Assembly (NCBI GenBank): GCA_947302275.1
Contig: CAMYUW010000021.1
Coordinates: 1-42,491, forward strand
From: an uncultured Prevotellaceae bacterium
GTDB taxonomy: Bacteria; Bacteroidota; Bacteroidia; Bacteroidales; Muribaculaceae
DNA: 42,491 bases
Direction of reading: 5' to 3'
Under the pieces are notes generated by a model. That model was given only the letters and a program-made list of their open reading frames with translations, did no database searches and had not been told where the DNA came from. The position numbers and the translations under genes are program-made. Below, in pieces: positions 32,900 to 40,871 of the stretch (position 1 is its first letter; each line of letters opens with the position of its first letter).

Positions 32900-35722
32900 T
32901 TACCAACTGCCACTCAGCAGGTAGTCAATAAGGGCTGTAACGTCACCGATTGACACGCCATTGTCCTGATTGCAGTCGGCAGCTGCCTGGTTAATGCCCG
33001 AGGCATCGCCGCTGAGCAGGTAGTCAATCAGAGCCGTCACGTCACCGATTGAGACGCTGCCGTCGCCGTTCACGTCACCACGCATTGCAGCACTGCCCAG
33101 GCGGACATTGTCGATGGCAAAGAAGTCGCCCACGGGGTTGACGCTGTCATCCTTGGTGTAACTCCAGGTCAGCGTGTGGGTGCCGGCAGGCACTTGGGTC
33201 GTATAGGTTATCCAATCGGCATTCTGTAAAGCGCCCCAAGTAAACTCCTCACTGCCATCGATGGAGAAGGCACACTTGTCCCAGTAGGTCTGGCTACCTT
33301 CACCCCACGCCTTGTAGTCAAACGACAGGGGTGTGGCCTTGTCAACTGTGACGGTGGCCGTCACTGCCGATGAACTGGAAGCAACGCCCGCATTGCCCGA
33401 TTGGGCATAGATGCGGCCATCCTCTTCCATCACCTGCCAGAGATAAGTGCCATCGGTAGTGAAGTGGAGGTTACCTCCCTCGACATTCAGAGCAGCGTTG
33501 AGTGACGGCGTTAACTGTAGTTCACTGATCTCAAAATAGTCATACGAGGAGTTGACGCTGCTATCTTTGGTATAACTCCACTCCAGGGTGTGGGTGCCAG
33601 GCTCCAGGTCAATGCTGAATGAGTTCTCCCAAAGATAGTTTACTTCTTCGAGATATCCATAGCAGAACTGCTGAACACCATCGATGCTGAACACGCATTT
33701 GTCATAGGGCGTATTTACACCCTCGCCCAATGCCCTGAAATCAAACGATAGTGTGGAAGTAGCTGTCACATTGACGGTTGCCTTCAACACCGAATTGCTG
33801 CTGTGAATCGACCTGTTGCCGGAGCGTAATGAAATACCCACTTCATCGACCACCGTCCAGAGATAGTCGCCATAGGAGTCTAACGTGAATTTGTCAGTAT
33901 CAATGCCAGCTTTCTCGGCAAGATAGTCGCCAATGGTCTTGACCGTGGTAAACCGGCTCCAGTTCTCGGCGGCCTTATAGGCATTGACACGACCGGAGGG
34001 AACCACAAGCGTAGCATCATTATACTCATTTACATTGAACGTGTGACCCTCGACGCTAGGTGGTGTGGTAGCACGACAGATGATGGCATTACACCAAATG
34101 GAGAGGGCATAATCGCCGATGCTGGTCACCCCACTGCCTATCGTCACCTCTTCCAATTCCATGCAGCCGTCAAACGCCCTTTCGCCAATCGTGGTCACAG
34201 AATTGGGGATGACCAAACGAGGCAGTTTTTCGCACCGAGAGAAAGCGTAATCTTCGATTGTGGTCACCGAGCGCGGTATAGTAACACGTTCCAGATGATA
34301 ACAGCCATAGAAACAGCTGTTGGGGATGGTGGTCACACCGTTAGGAATCACCACACTATGCAAGTTTTCGCAGTAGCCAAAAGCAGCAGGAGCAATGGCC
34401 GTGACCGTACTGGGGATGGTCACGCCCCTCAGTTTGGTGCTTTTGTAGAATGCAGCATAGCCGATACCTGCCACGGTGTAGGTCACGCCAGCGTGTGTCA
34501 CCGTTGACGGGATGGATACATTGCCGCTATATGTCTGGTAAAGCTTGTTGCGGTAAGTCACTTCCACGGTGTTGGAGCCTGTGATGCTGTAGTAGATGCC
34601 ACCCTCCTGAAAATCATACTCACTCTCCACGATGTTGGTGAAGTTCTTCCAATAATTTGCCGATTGATAAGCCGACTTGCAGCCTTTGGGCACCGTCAGC
34701 GTGATGCTGGAATACTGGCTCGTCGTGAATGTTGTGCTCTCGAGAGAAGGAGGCGTAGTGGCGTCACAGTAAATCTTAGTCAAATTGGGACAGTTCTCGA
34801 AGACATCTATACTGATCCAAAAAACACTGTTTGGTATCGTCACACTGGTCAGCCCTGTGCTGTTTTTAAAGGTATATGCAATAATTTGAATCACGTCATA
34901 AGTTCTTCCGCCATAGGTCACTGTCTCGGGGATGATAACATCACCACTGTAACTGTTATAGTTGTTCCTGTCCCCGTAAATGACACCCACATTCGTGCAA
35001 CCCGGGCCCCAGTCATTTGCAGCCTCATCCCAACCATAACTATAATAGATGCCATCCATGATGAAATCATAGGGGGCATCAGGATTCGCATCTATAGCCT
35101 GGATGTTGGCGAATCTTCTCCATCCGTCGGCCACTTGATAAGCGCCGACAGATGACTCAGGCACATAGAGTACGCAGTCATCGGCCAATCCGCTAAAGGT
35201 CCAGCTGTCATCAGTAGGTGGGGGTGTTGTTGCCCGGCAAATTATTGTGGAAAGTTTTCCACAACTGTTAAAGCACACGCTGCCCAGAGTTGTCAGTGAC
35301 GACGGCATGTCTATCGTGGTCAACGAATCAATACAATAGAAGTTCCAATCAGCAATCCTCGTGACGCCTTCAGGAATTGTGAGGGACTTCAAACCCTTGG
35401 TATAATAAAACGCGCCATCGCCAATCGAGTCAAGCGTCGTTGGCAATTGCAGCGATGTCAGGTTATAACAAGAACGGAATGCACTCGGGCCTATCGCTGT
35501 CACTGTGTAGGTCTTTCCGCCATTGGTGACGGTAGACGGAATGGTCAGTTCGCCAGAATAGTCCATTCCATACTGATTTGTATTGGTCACCTCAACGGTG
35601 TTGGTGCCCGTGATGTTGTAATACACGTTGCCCGACTCGAAGTCGTAGGCGCTGGCGCCCAAGGCGCACATCATGGCCGTCACCAGGACAACCAAACGGA
35701 GGAGGAATGTTTTTGTTTTCAT
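32900..35722 (-). CDS. BspA-like LRR protein with two jelly-roll-like modules and dockerin
   Basis: A 940-residue exported protein. The start is ATG 35722: it opens a proper signal peptide (MKTKTFLLRLVVLVTAMMCALGASA), and the promoter at 35755-35785 lies inside the longer open frame, ruling out a start at 35866. Residues about 24-600 are LRR_5/BspA repeats in blocks opening with FESGNVYYNITGTNTVEV. Two homologous beta-rich modules follow (about 610-740 and 740-875), each with LSFD-KA-GEG, CAFSIDG and GTHTLEWSYTKD, resembling carbohydrate-binding or MAM-like domains. Residues 879-940 are a dockerin with calcium loops GDVNGDGSVSIGDV and ADCNQDNGVSIGDV. Probably a surface adhesin or glycan binder; ligand unknown. 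Confidence 0.88.
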   Translation of the reverse strand: MKTKTFLLRLVVLVTAMMCALGASAYDFESGNVYYNITGTNTVEVTNTNQYGMDYSGELTIPSTVTNGGKTYTVTAIGPSAFRSCYNLTSLQLPTTLDSIGDGAFYYTKGLKSLTIPEGVTRIADWNFYCIDSLTTIDMPSSLTTLGSVCFNSCGKLSTIICRATTPPPTDDSWTFSGLADDCVLYVPESSVGAYQVADGWRRFANIQAIDANPDAPYDFIMDGIYYSYGWDEAANDWGPGCTNVGVIYGDRNNYNSYSGDVIIPETVTYGGRTYDVIQIIAYTFKNSTGLTSVTIPNSVFWISIDVFENCPNLTKIYCDATTPPSLESTTFTTSQYSSITLTVPKGCKSAYQSANYWKNFTNIVESEYDFQEGGIYYSITGSNTVEVTYRNKLYQTYSGNVSIPSTVTHAGVTYTVAGIGYAAFYKSTKLRGVTIPSTVTAIAPAAFGYCENLHSVVIPNGVTTIPNSCFYGCYHLERVTIPRSVTTIEDYAFSRCEKLPRLVIPNSVTTIGERAFDGCMELEEVTIGSGVTSIGDYALSIWCNAIICRATTPPSVEGHTFNVNEYNDATLVVPSGRVNAYKAAENWSRFTTVKTIGDYLAEKAGIDTDKFTLDSYGDYLWTVVDEVGISLRSGNRSIHSSNSVLKATVNVTATSTLSFDFRALGEGVNTPYDKCVFSIDGVQQFCYGYLEEVNYLWENSFSIDLEPGTHTLEWSYTKDSSVNSSYDYFEISELQLTPSLNAALNVEGGNLHFTTDGTYLWQVMEEDGRIYAQSGNAGVASSSSAVTATVTVDKATPLSFDYKAWGEGSQTYWDKCAFSIDGSEEFTWGALQNADWITYTTQVPAGTHTLTWSYTKDDSVNPVGDFFAIDNVRLGSAAMRGDVNGDGSVSIGDVTALIDYLLSGDASGINQAAADCNQDNGVSIGDVTALIDYLLSGSW

Positions 35723-35754
35723 AAGCTTTTCATTATTATAGTTAATATTTGCCG

Positions 35755-35785
35755 CAAATATAGCAAAAATACCATGAAAACACAA
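35755..35785 (-). promoter_or_regulatory. Promoter of the second LRR/dockerin gene
   Basis: On the minus strand TATATTTG (plus 35755-35762) and TTG (plus 35783-35785) are 20 bases apart. The start site near 35749 leaves a leader of about 27 bases. Confidence 0.75.
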
Positions 35786-35979
35786 GCAAAATTCAAGAAT
35801 AAAAAATAAACATACAATGCTCGCGATGTTATTTGAAATAGAAAGAGGAATCTGAGGTTCGAGCAATTATGCGTCTTGTGATTCGACGCAATATTTAACA
35901 TTGCTACTGACTAAGGAGTACAAAAATGAGTTTTTTCAAAGTTTTCAAGAAAAATGATGGCGGTTTGCCGTAATTATGT

Positions 35980-36018
35980 TACATTTGCATGTTTGAATCA
36001 TTACAAGATGAATGATTC
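35980..36018 (+). promoter_or_regulatory. udk -7 element with inverted repeat at the start site
   Basis: TACATTTG (35980-35987) is an exact -7 match; a TTTG at 35964 is too near to be a good -33. GAATCATT (35995-36002) and AATGATTC (36011-36018) form a perfect 8-base inverted repeat with an 8-base spacer covering the expected transcription start. It could be a repressor operator or a leader hairpin. The remainder of the gap 35786-35979 shows no gene. Confidence 0.5.
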
Positions 36019-36054
36019 CAAAAGAAGTGTGAACTCTAAAATCAAGTTAATGTT

Positions 36055-36678
36055 ATGATTATCATCGGTATTGCCGGCGGAACCGGCTCAGGTAAAACCA
36101 CTGTGGTGCGTAAAATCATGGAACGCCTACCCGAGGGTGAGGTGGGTGTAATTTCCCAAGATTCTTATTACAAGGATTCTAGTCACGTGCCACCCGAAGA
36201 GCGTCAAAACATCAACTTTGACGAGCCAGCTGCCTTTGACTGGAACCTGCTGCTCGAACACGTGAAGATGCTCAAGAAGGGTGAATCCATCGAGATGCCC
36301 ACCTATAGTTATCTGACTTGTTCGCGCCAAAAGGAGACGGTGCCCATGGGTCCGCACGACGTGGTGCTTATCGAGGGTATCATGGCCCTGAGCGATGCCC
36401 GCTTGAGGAAAATGATGGATATCAAGGTGTTTGTTGACGCCGATGGCGACGACCGCCTGATTCGTGTCATCTCGCGTGACTGCATCGAGCGCGGCCGCAC
36501 TGCCGAGGCTGTTATCGAGCGTTACCAGCGCGTCTTGAAGCCGATGCACCAGCTACACATCGAGCCGACAAAGAAATTTGCCAACATCATTATACCCGAA
36601 GGCGGCAACAACGAGGTGGCCATCAACCTGATCACCGACTACATCAAGGGCCGCTTGACTACCAACAAGAATAAATGA
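36055..36678 (+). CDS. udk: Uridine kinase
   Basis: A 207-residue cytosolic P-loop kinase that phosphorylates uridine and cytidine to UMP and CMP in pyrimidine salvage. Walker A is GGTGSGKT (8-15). Family motifs follow: [75 protein letters not shown] and the C-terminal [19 protein letters not shown]. Length is typical. Its stop overlaps the lptB start (ATGA), so the two genes are translationally coupled. The 36019-36054 stretch has no strong Shine-Dalgarno sequence, normal for this phylum. Confidence 0.95.
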   Translation: MIIIGIAGGTGSGKTTVVRKIMERLPEGEVGVISQDSYYKDSSHVPPEERQNINFDEPAAFDWNLLLEHVKMLKKGESIEMPTYSYLTCSRQKETVPMGPHDVVLIEGIMALSDARLRKMMDIKVFVDADGDDRLIRVISRDCIERGRTAEAVIERYQRVLKPMHQLHIEPTKKFANIIIPEGGNNEVAINLITDYIKGRLTTNKNK

Positions 36679-37526
36679 AACTGCCCTGGCAACACAATGG
36701 CAAGCCAGCCGAAAGTGACAAACAATCGGCCAAGCCAGGTGACAAAGAGACCACTGCCCGGCTGAATGCGTCGGGCGAGGCAGGCACATTGGTATTGAGT
36801 ACCGATAACCTGGTGAAAAAATACCGCCAGCGCACGGTGGTAAACCACGTCTCTATCGATGTGCACCAGGGTGAGATCGTAGGCCTGTTAGGACCTAACG
36901 GCGCGGGTAAGACCACCACTTTCTACATGACAACGGGACTTGTCACACCTAACGAGGGACGCGTGTTCCTCAACGATGTTGACATTACCAATCTACCCGT
37001 GTATCGACGTGCTCAGTTAGGTGTGGGTTATTTGCCTCAAGAAGCATCGGTCTTTCGCACCTTGAGTGTGGAGGACAATATCCGAACCGTCTTGGAAATG
37101 ACAAAACTCACTCCTGGCGAACAAAAAGACCGCCTGGAGCAACTCATCAGCGAATTCCACTTGCAGAAGGTGCGCAAGAATCTGGGTAACCGATTGTCGG
37201 GTGGCGAGCGCCGACGCACCGAGATTGCCCGGGGCCTGGCCATCAACCCTCACTTCATTATGCTCGACGAACCGTTTGCAGGTGTGGATCCCATCGCTGT
37301 TGAGGACATCCAGAGTATCGTCTATAGCCTCAAGAGCAAAAACATCGGCATCCTCATCACCGACCATAACGCCCCTGAGACCCTGAGCATTACCGACAGA
37401 GCCTACCTGCTCTTTGAGGGTAAAATCCTGTTCCAGGGCACGAGCGAAGAACTGGCCGAAAACCCCACTGTCCGCGACAAATACCTAGGCCACAACTTCG
37501 TCTTCCGCCGTAAACACTTCGACTAA
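36675..37526 (+). CDS. lptB: LPS export ABC transporter ATPase LptB
   Basis: A 283-residue ATPase that powers lipopolysaccharide extraction from the inner membrane with LptF/LptG. Walker A is GPNGAGKT (73-80), the Q-loop region [16 protein letters not shown], the signature [16 protein letters not shown] near 174, Walker [13 protein letters not shown] near 194 and the switch [10 protein letters not shown]. These are close to classical LptB. The N-terminus has an extra 35-40 residues, hydrophilic and rich in Lys, Glu and Ala, before the usual start ([10 protein letters not shown]). Coupled to udk by a 4-base overlap; transporter partners are not in the window. Confidence 0.92.
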   Translation: MKLPWQHNGKPAESDKQSAKPGDKETTARLNASGEAGTLVLSTDNLVKKYRQRTVVNHVSIDVHQGEIVGLLGPNGAGKTTTFYMTTGLVTPNEGRVFLNDVDITNLPVYRRAQLGVGYLPQEASVFRTLSVEDNIRTVLEMTKLTPGEQKDRLEQLISEFHLQKVRKNLGNRLSGGERRRTEIARGLAINPHFIMLDEPFAGVDPIAVEDIQSIVYSLKSKNIGILITDHNAPETLSITDRAYLLFEGKILFQGTSEELAENPTVRDKYLGHNFVFRRKHFD

Positions 37527-37568
37527 ATTAATAAGGGAAAACAAATAAATACAACAATACAAAGAATT

Positions 37569-37606
37569 AACCGGGACAACATCTCTTCTAGGATGCGGTC
37601 CCGGTT
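37569..37606. terminator. Bidirectional terminator between lptB and the phosphoesterase gene
   Basis: AACCGGGAC (37569-37577) pairs perfectly with GTCCCGGTT (37598-37606), with CATC and GATG pairing inside the loop. It lies between two convergent genes; TTGGTTTATT follows on the plus strand. Confidence 0.8.
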
Positions 37607-37621
37607 GGTTTATTCTCTACA

Positions 37622-39463
37622 CTACTTAATCGCAGGAGATTGTTTGGAGATGCGCCAGATGGTGCCCTCGATAAGCGAGCAATAGATATCGCCAGTTGCG
37701 GGATCAAGTTCGAATCCGTTGACCTCACTTGAACCCAGGCGATAAGTGAATTCCAGTTCATGGGTCCCGGCATTGACGACAGCCAGCATGCCGCGACGCG
37801 AGCCGCAATAGATATAGCCGTTGTTTTCAAGAACAATACACGGGGCATGCTCGTAACCGAAGCCCAGATCTACCGTCCACAAGAACTGATATTTTTCGCC
37901 CGTTCCCATGGCAACCAGCGTGCCATCCATCGTCTTGGCGTAGGCCACCTGGCCATCTAAACTGCGACCCAGACTCTCGCGCACCTTGTTCTCGTTCTTT
38001 TCACGCCACAATTCCTTGCCGCTCCTGCGGTCAATGGTGGTAGTCACACGGTCGGGAGCTACGATAACTACGTGCTCAGGGGTGACAACTGGAACCACAT
38101 TGCCGGGGCTGTACAGGTTGACATTTCTGCCGTTGTTCCACTGCCATTGCAGGGCACCGGTACGACGATTGAGAGAACGCAGGTAGGTGTCCCATGCCCC
38201 GAAGATGATATCATTGCCATCTACGACGGGTGCAGCCTGACAATAATTGTTGATACTGTCATAATGCCACAACAGGCGGTGCCGCTTCACGTCCCAAGCT
38301 TGGAATGTCTTGTAACCGCCCTGATAGAGAATGCCGTCCTTGACCACACCGTCGGCGACATAGGGTCCTGCTGCTTCATACTGCCAACTCGGCTTGCCAG
38401 TTTTTTTGTCAAGCCACACTACACGCTTGTCGCTGGTGGGGAGAACAACATATTTGCCGCTCACGGCAGGACGTGAGAATAACATCGCGTCTGTCTTATA
38501 CCGCCAGCGCAATTCCCCCGTTTTCTTATCCACGGCCTTGCAATAGCCCAATGAGTTCCCAAAGTAGATGTTCTTTTCGTCAATCCCCACACGAGTAAAA
38601 ATGGAGGCATTATCCGCTACCACGCGTTCAATGACAATGCCTTTGGGCACAGTGTATTGTTCTTCAGTAAGCTGGGGCGAATAATATTCAGTATTGATGT
38701 GGTAGGCATACATCTGTTCGGGGTCCTTGCCTATCACCTTATTATTTATATAAATCCATTGGCGGTCCAGGTCAATGTTCATCAACGTGTAACCATAGTT
38801 GCCTCCACCCATGTCCAGGGCACGGACCATCACGCCGTTAATGCCATCGGTCTCGTACAGGCGCCAACTGTGATAATGGCCACACTGGTGGGTGATGACG
38901 GGATATTTCTTGAGAATATCGACATAAGCGCGATAGTTGTCCAGATCATCTAAGATAGGATAGTGGTTCACGCTCAGTACGCGCATGCCTGGCTTTACCA
39001 TTGCATTGAGCGTACTGTCGAGCCACAAGAGGTCTTCCTGCTTGATGTGCCCGTCGCCCATTTTCATGAACGGGCCGCAGTTCATGCCAACGACCACCAA
39101 GTTATCGACCGTAAATACAAAGCGGTCACTACCCCACAGGTCGTTGAACGTCTTGCAGGCACTCTGGCTCCAGTTGTTCTCGTGGTTGCCAGGGATGATA
39201 TAGAATGGATGGGTGATGCCGTCAAGAATGCCCTTTATGTTCTGCAGCTGGTCATCGCTGCCCTCATTTGTAAGGTCGCCAGTAAGCATCACTGCATCCA
39301 CGTCGGTCGCGTTGATCTCGGCTACCGCTTGACGCAATTTTCCCTCGTTGGCATTGCCGGGTGTCACATGCACATCACTCAGGATGGCCAGTTTGACCAC
39401 CCCACCCTGCATGGCAAGCGACAGAAATACTATCGCCGCAAGAAATATCATTATTCGTTTCAT
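37622..39463 (-). CDS. Exported calcineurin-like phosphoesterase fused to a PQQ-type beta-propeller
   Basis: A 613-residue protein from ATG 39463, which opens a signal peptide (MKRIMIFLAAIVFLSLAMQG); the promoter at 39491-39521 lies upstream, excluding the longer frame from 39535. Residues 24-270 are a calcineurin-like metallophosphatase: SDVH (Asp30, His32), TGDLTNEG (Asp63), PGNHENN (Asn93, His94), NHYPI and HQCGHYHSW. Residues about 280-605 are PQQ-like propeller blades with repeated WRYKTDAMLFSRPAVSGKYVV and KTGKPSWQYEA strings. The phosphatase should act in the periplasm or at the surface; the propeller may bind a partner or substrate. Natural substrate unknown. Confidence 0.88.
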   Translation of the reverse strand: MKRIMIFLAAIVFLSLAMQGGVVKLAILSDVHVTPGNANEGKLRQAVAEINATDVDAVMLTGDLTNEGSDDQLQNIKGILDGITHPFYIIPGNHENNWSQSACKTFNDLWGSDRFVFTVDNLVVVGMNCGPFMKMGDGHIKQEDLLWLDSTLNAMVKPGMRVLSVNHYPILDDLDNYRAYVDILKKYPVITHQCGHYHSWRLYETDGINGVMVRALDMGGGNYGYTLMNIDLDRQWIYINNKVIGKDPEQMYAYHINTEYYSPQLTEEQYTVPKGIVIERVVADNASIFTRVGIDEKNIYFGNSLGYCKAVDKKTGELRWRYKTDAMLFSRPAVSGKYVVLPTSDKRVVWLDKKTGKPSWQYEAAGPYVADGVVKDGILYQGGYKTFQAWDVKRHRLLWHYDSINNYCQAAPVVDGNDIIFGAWDTYLRSLNRRTGALQWQWNNGRNVNLYSPGNVVPVVTPEHVVIVAPDRVTTTIDRRSGKELWREKNENKVRESLGRSLDGQVAYAKTMDGTLVAMGTGEKYQFLWTVDLGFGYEHAPCIVLENNGYIYCGSRRGMLAVVNAGTHELEFTYRLGSSEVNGFELDPATGDIYCSLIEGTIWRISKQSPAIK

Positions 39464-39490
39464 ATCTCTCGGATTAATCATTATCGACGA

Positions 39491-39521
39491 CAAAGATAAG
39501 TCAAAAACTCTCAATTGACAA
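39491..39521 (-). promoter_or_regulatory. Promoter of the phosphoesterase-propeller gene
   Basis: On the minus strand TATCTTTG (plus 39491-39498) and TTG (plus 39519-39521) are 20 bases apart. The -33 TTG is part of an AGTTGTC-type heptamer unit, so the repeat contributes directly to the promoter. Confidence 0.65.
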
Positions 39522-39541
39522 CCGACAACTGACAACTTTTA
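39514..39541. repeat. Heptamer array between divergent promoters
   Basis: Units ATTGACA, ACCGACA, ACTGACA, ACTTTTA; on the other strand these are TAAAAGT, TGTCAGT, TGTCGGT, TGTCAAT, that is the AGTTGTC unit of the glmM and dnaK arrays. Relative to the rightward permease gene the orientation equals that of the other arrays relative to their genes. Confidence 0.8.
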
Positions 39542-39543
39542 TT

Positions 39544-39551
39544 TACCTTTG
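39544..39551 (+). promoter_or_regulatory. -7 element of the permease gene, nearly leaderless
   Basis: TACCTTTG is an exact -7 match and ends 9 bases before the ATG at 39561, so the leader is expected to be only a few bases or absent. The -33 region falls in the heptamer array; its TTG is farther away than usual. Confidence 0.6.
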
Positions 39552-39560
39552 CACCTGACA

Positions 39561-40814
39561 ATGAATCATGAAATCTATATCGCACGGCGCATGAAGCTGG
39601 ACAACGAGCGGCAGCAAGGCTCCCCGAGCCTGACGGTCGCCCTCGCCGGTATTGTGCTGGCCGTGGTGGTCATGATACTCTCTATTGCCATTGTCATGGG
39701 TTTCAAGGGTGAGATTTCGGGCAAGATTATGCATCTGGACGCCCACCTGCGGGTGACAAATGCCGCCTTGGGTATTGATGAAAACTATGCGACGGTTAAC
39801 GGTCGCGAGGTTCGTGAGGCAGTAGTGAACGACAGTGCATTTGCCCCGCTGGTCGAGAGTATCAGCCTCGTAGCAGACAAGAGCGCTATTCTCAAGACCG
39901 ACGAGGACTTCATGGGCATCATCCTGCGTGGCGTTGATAACGGCTATGATTGGCGTTATCTGGAGAGCAAAATGGTTGAGGGGCATATTCCTGCCGTGAG
40001 CGACACTGCGGCCGATAACCAGATTATTATATCCAAGAGTGTAGCCGACCGTCTCAAGCTACATGCTGGAGATAAGATCTTCACCTACTTTATTGACAGC
40101 AATATCAAGGTAAGAAATCTGACGATAGCTGGCGTGTTTGAGACCGACCTCGAAGCGTTTGACAATGCCTACATTATGGGCGGCATCGGTATTGTACAAG
40201 GCGTGAACGGATGGCATGGAGATATAGGCACCCAAGTGGCCATCAACCTTAAAAACACTGATGACCTTGAGAGCGATTCCTATTATCTCTATTCCTTGCT
40301 GGCAGAGAATACAGTTCAGCACGAGAGTAAAAACTTGTTCTTTGTCACGTCAACGCATCAGAACAATCTGCCTTTCTTTGCTTGGTTGCAGATGCTTGAC
40401 ATGAACGTGGTGATTATTCTCACCCTGATGATGATTGTGGCAGCTTTCACTCTCATTTCCGCAATGCTGATGATTGTACTTGAGCGCATTCGTGTTATCG
40501 GCAACTTCAAGGCAATGGGTGCCACCAACGGTTCCATCCGCCGCATCTTCATTTATTTGACAGGCAAACTCATCATCAAGGCACTCGTTATCGGCAACAT
40601 CATTGGCATCGCTCTTTGCCTGTTGCAAAAGTATTGCCACATTGTGCGACTTGATCCGACGGCCTACTACATGCCCTATGTGCCCATTACTCTCAGCCTG
40701 CCCGCCTTGCTGATGCTCAACTTGGGCATTATCCTTGTGTCCTATCTCACCCTGCTGGGTGCGAGCCACATTATCTCGACCATCAAGCCCACCGCCACGA
40801 TGCGCTTCGAATAA
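39561..40814 (+). CDS. FtsX/LolE-like ABC transporter permease
   Basis: A 417-residue inner-membrane protein from ATG 39561; an upstream TTG overlaps the -7 element. One N-terminal membrane span (LTVALAGIVLAVVVMILSIAIVMGF) is followed by a large periplasmic domain (about 50-275, MacB/LolE-like, with GIILRGVDNGYDWRYLESKM) and three C-terminal spans near 278-305, 335-360 and 372-400. The cytoplasmic loop VLERIRVIGNFKAMGATNGSIRRIF is the FtsX/LolE coupling motif. It probably extracts lipoproteins or another envelope substrate with an ATPase encoded elsewhere. preA follows after 57 bases without a visible promoter, so read-through is likely. Confidence 0.88.
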   Translation: MNHEIYIARRMKLDNERQQGSPSLTVALAGIVLAVVVMILSIAIVMGFKGEISGKIMHLDAHLRVTNAALGIDENYATVNGREVREAVVNDSAFAPLVESISLVADKSAILKTDEDFMGIILRGVDNGYDWRYLESKMVEGHIPAVSDTAADNQIIISKSVADRLKLHAGDKIFTYFIDSNIKVRNLTIAGVFETDLEAFDNAYIMGGIGIVQGVNGWHGDIGTQVAINLKNTDDLESDSYYLYSLLAENTVQHESKNLFFVTSTHQNNLPFFAWLQMLDMNVVIILTLMMIVAAFTLISAMLMIVLERIRVIGNFKAMGATNGSIRRIFIYLTGKLIIKALVIGNIIGIALCLLQKYCHIVRLDPTAYYMPYVPITLSLPALLMLNLGIILVSYLTLLGASHIISTIKPTATMRFE

Positions 40815-40871
40815 CTTCAGTTAACCCAACCATCCACCCTAAACGGATTCCAACTAAAACTAACAACTAAT

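Noticed and set aside
32695..32913. Small open frames between dnaK and the second LRR gene
   Set aside because: They run through the LRR terminator hairpin and heptamer repeats and have no start signals.
35723..35866. An N-terminal extension of the second LRR protein
   Set aside because: A -33/-7 promoter lies inside it and a standard signal peptide begins at 35722.
39464..39535. An N-terminal extension of the phosphoesterase-propeller protein
   Set aside because: It spans the promoter and heptamer array; the signal peptide starts at 39463.
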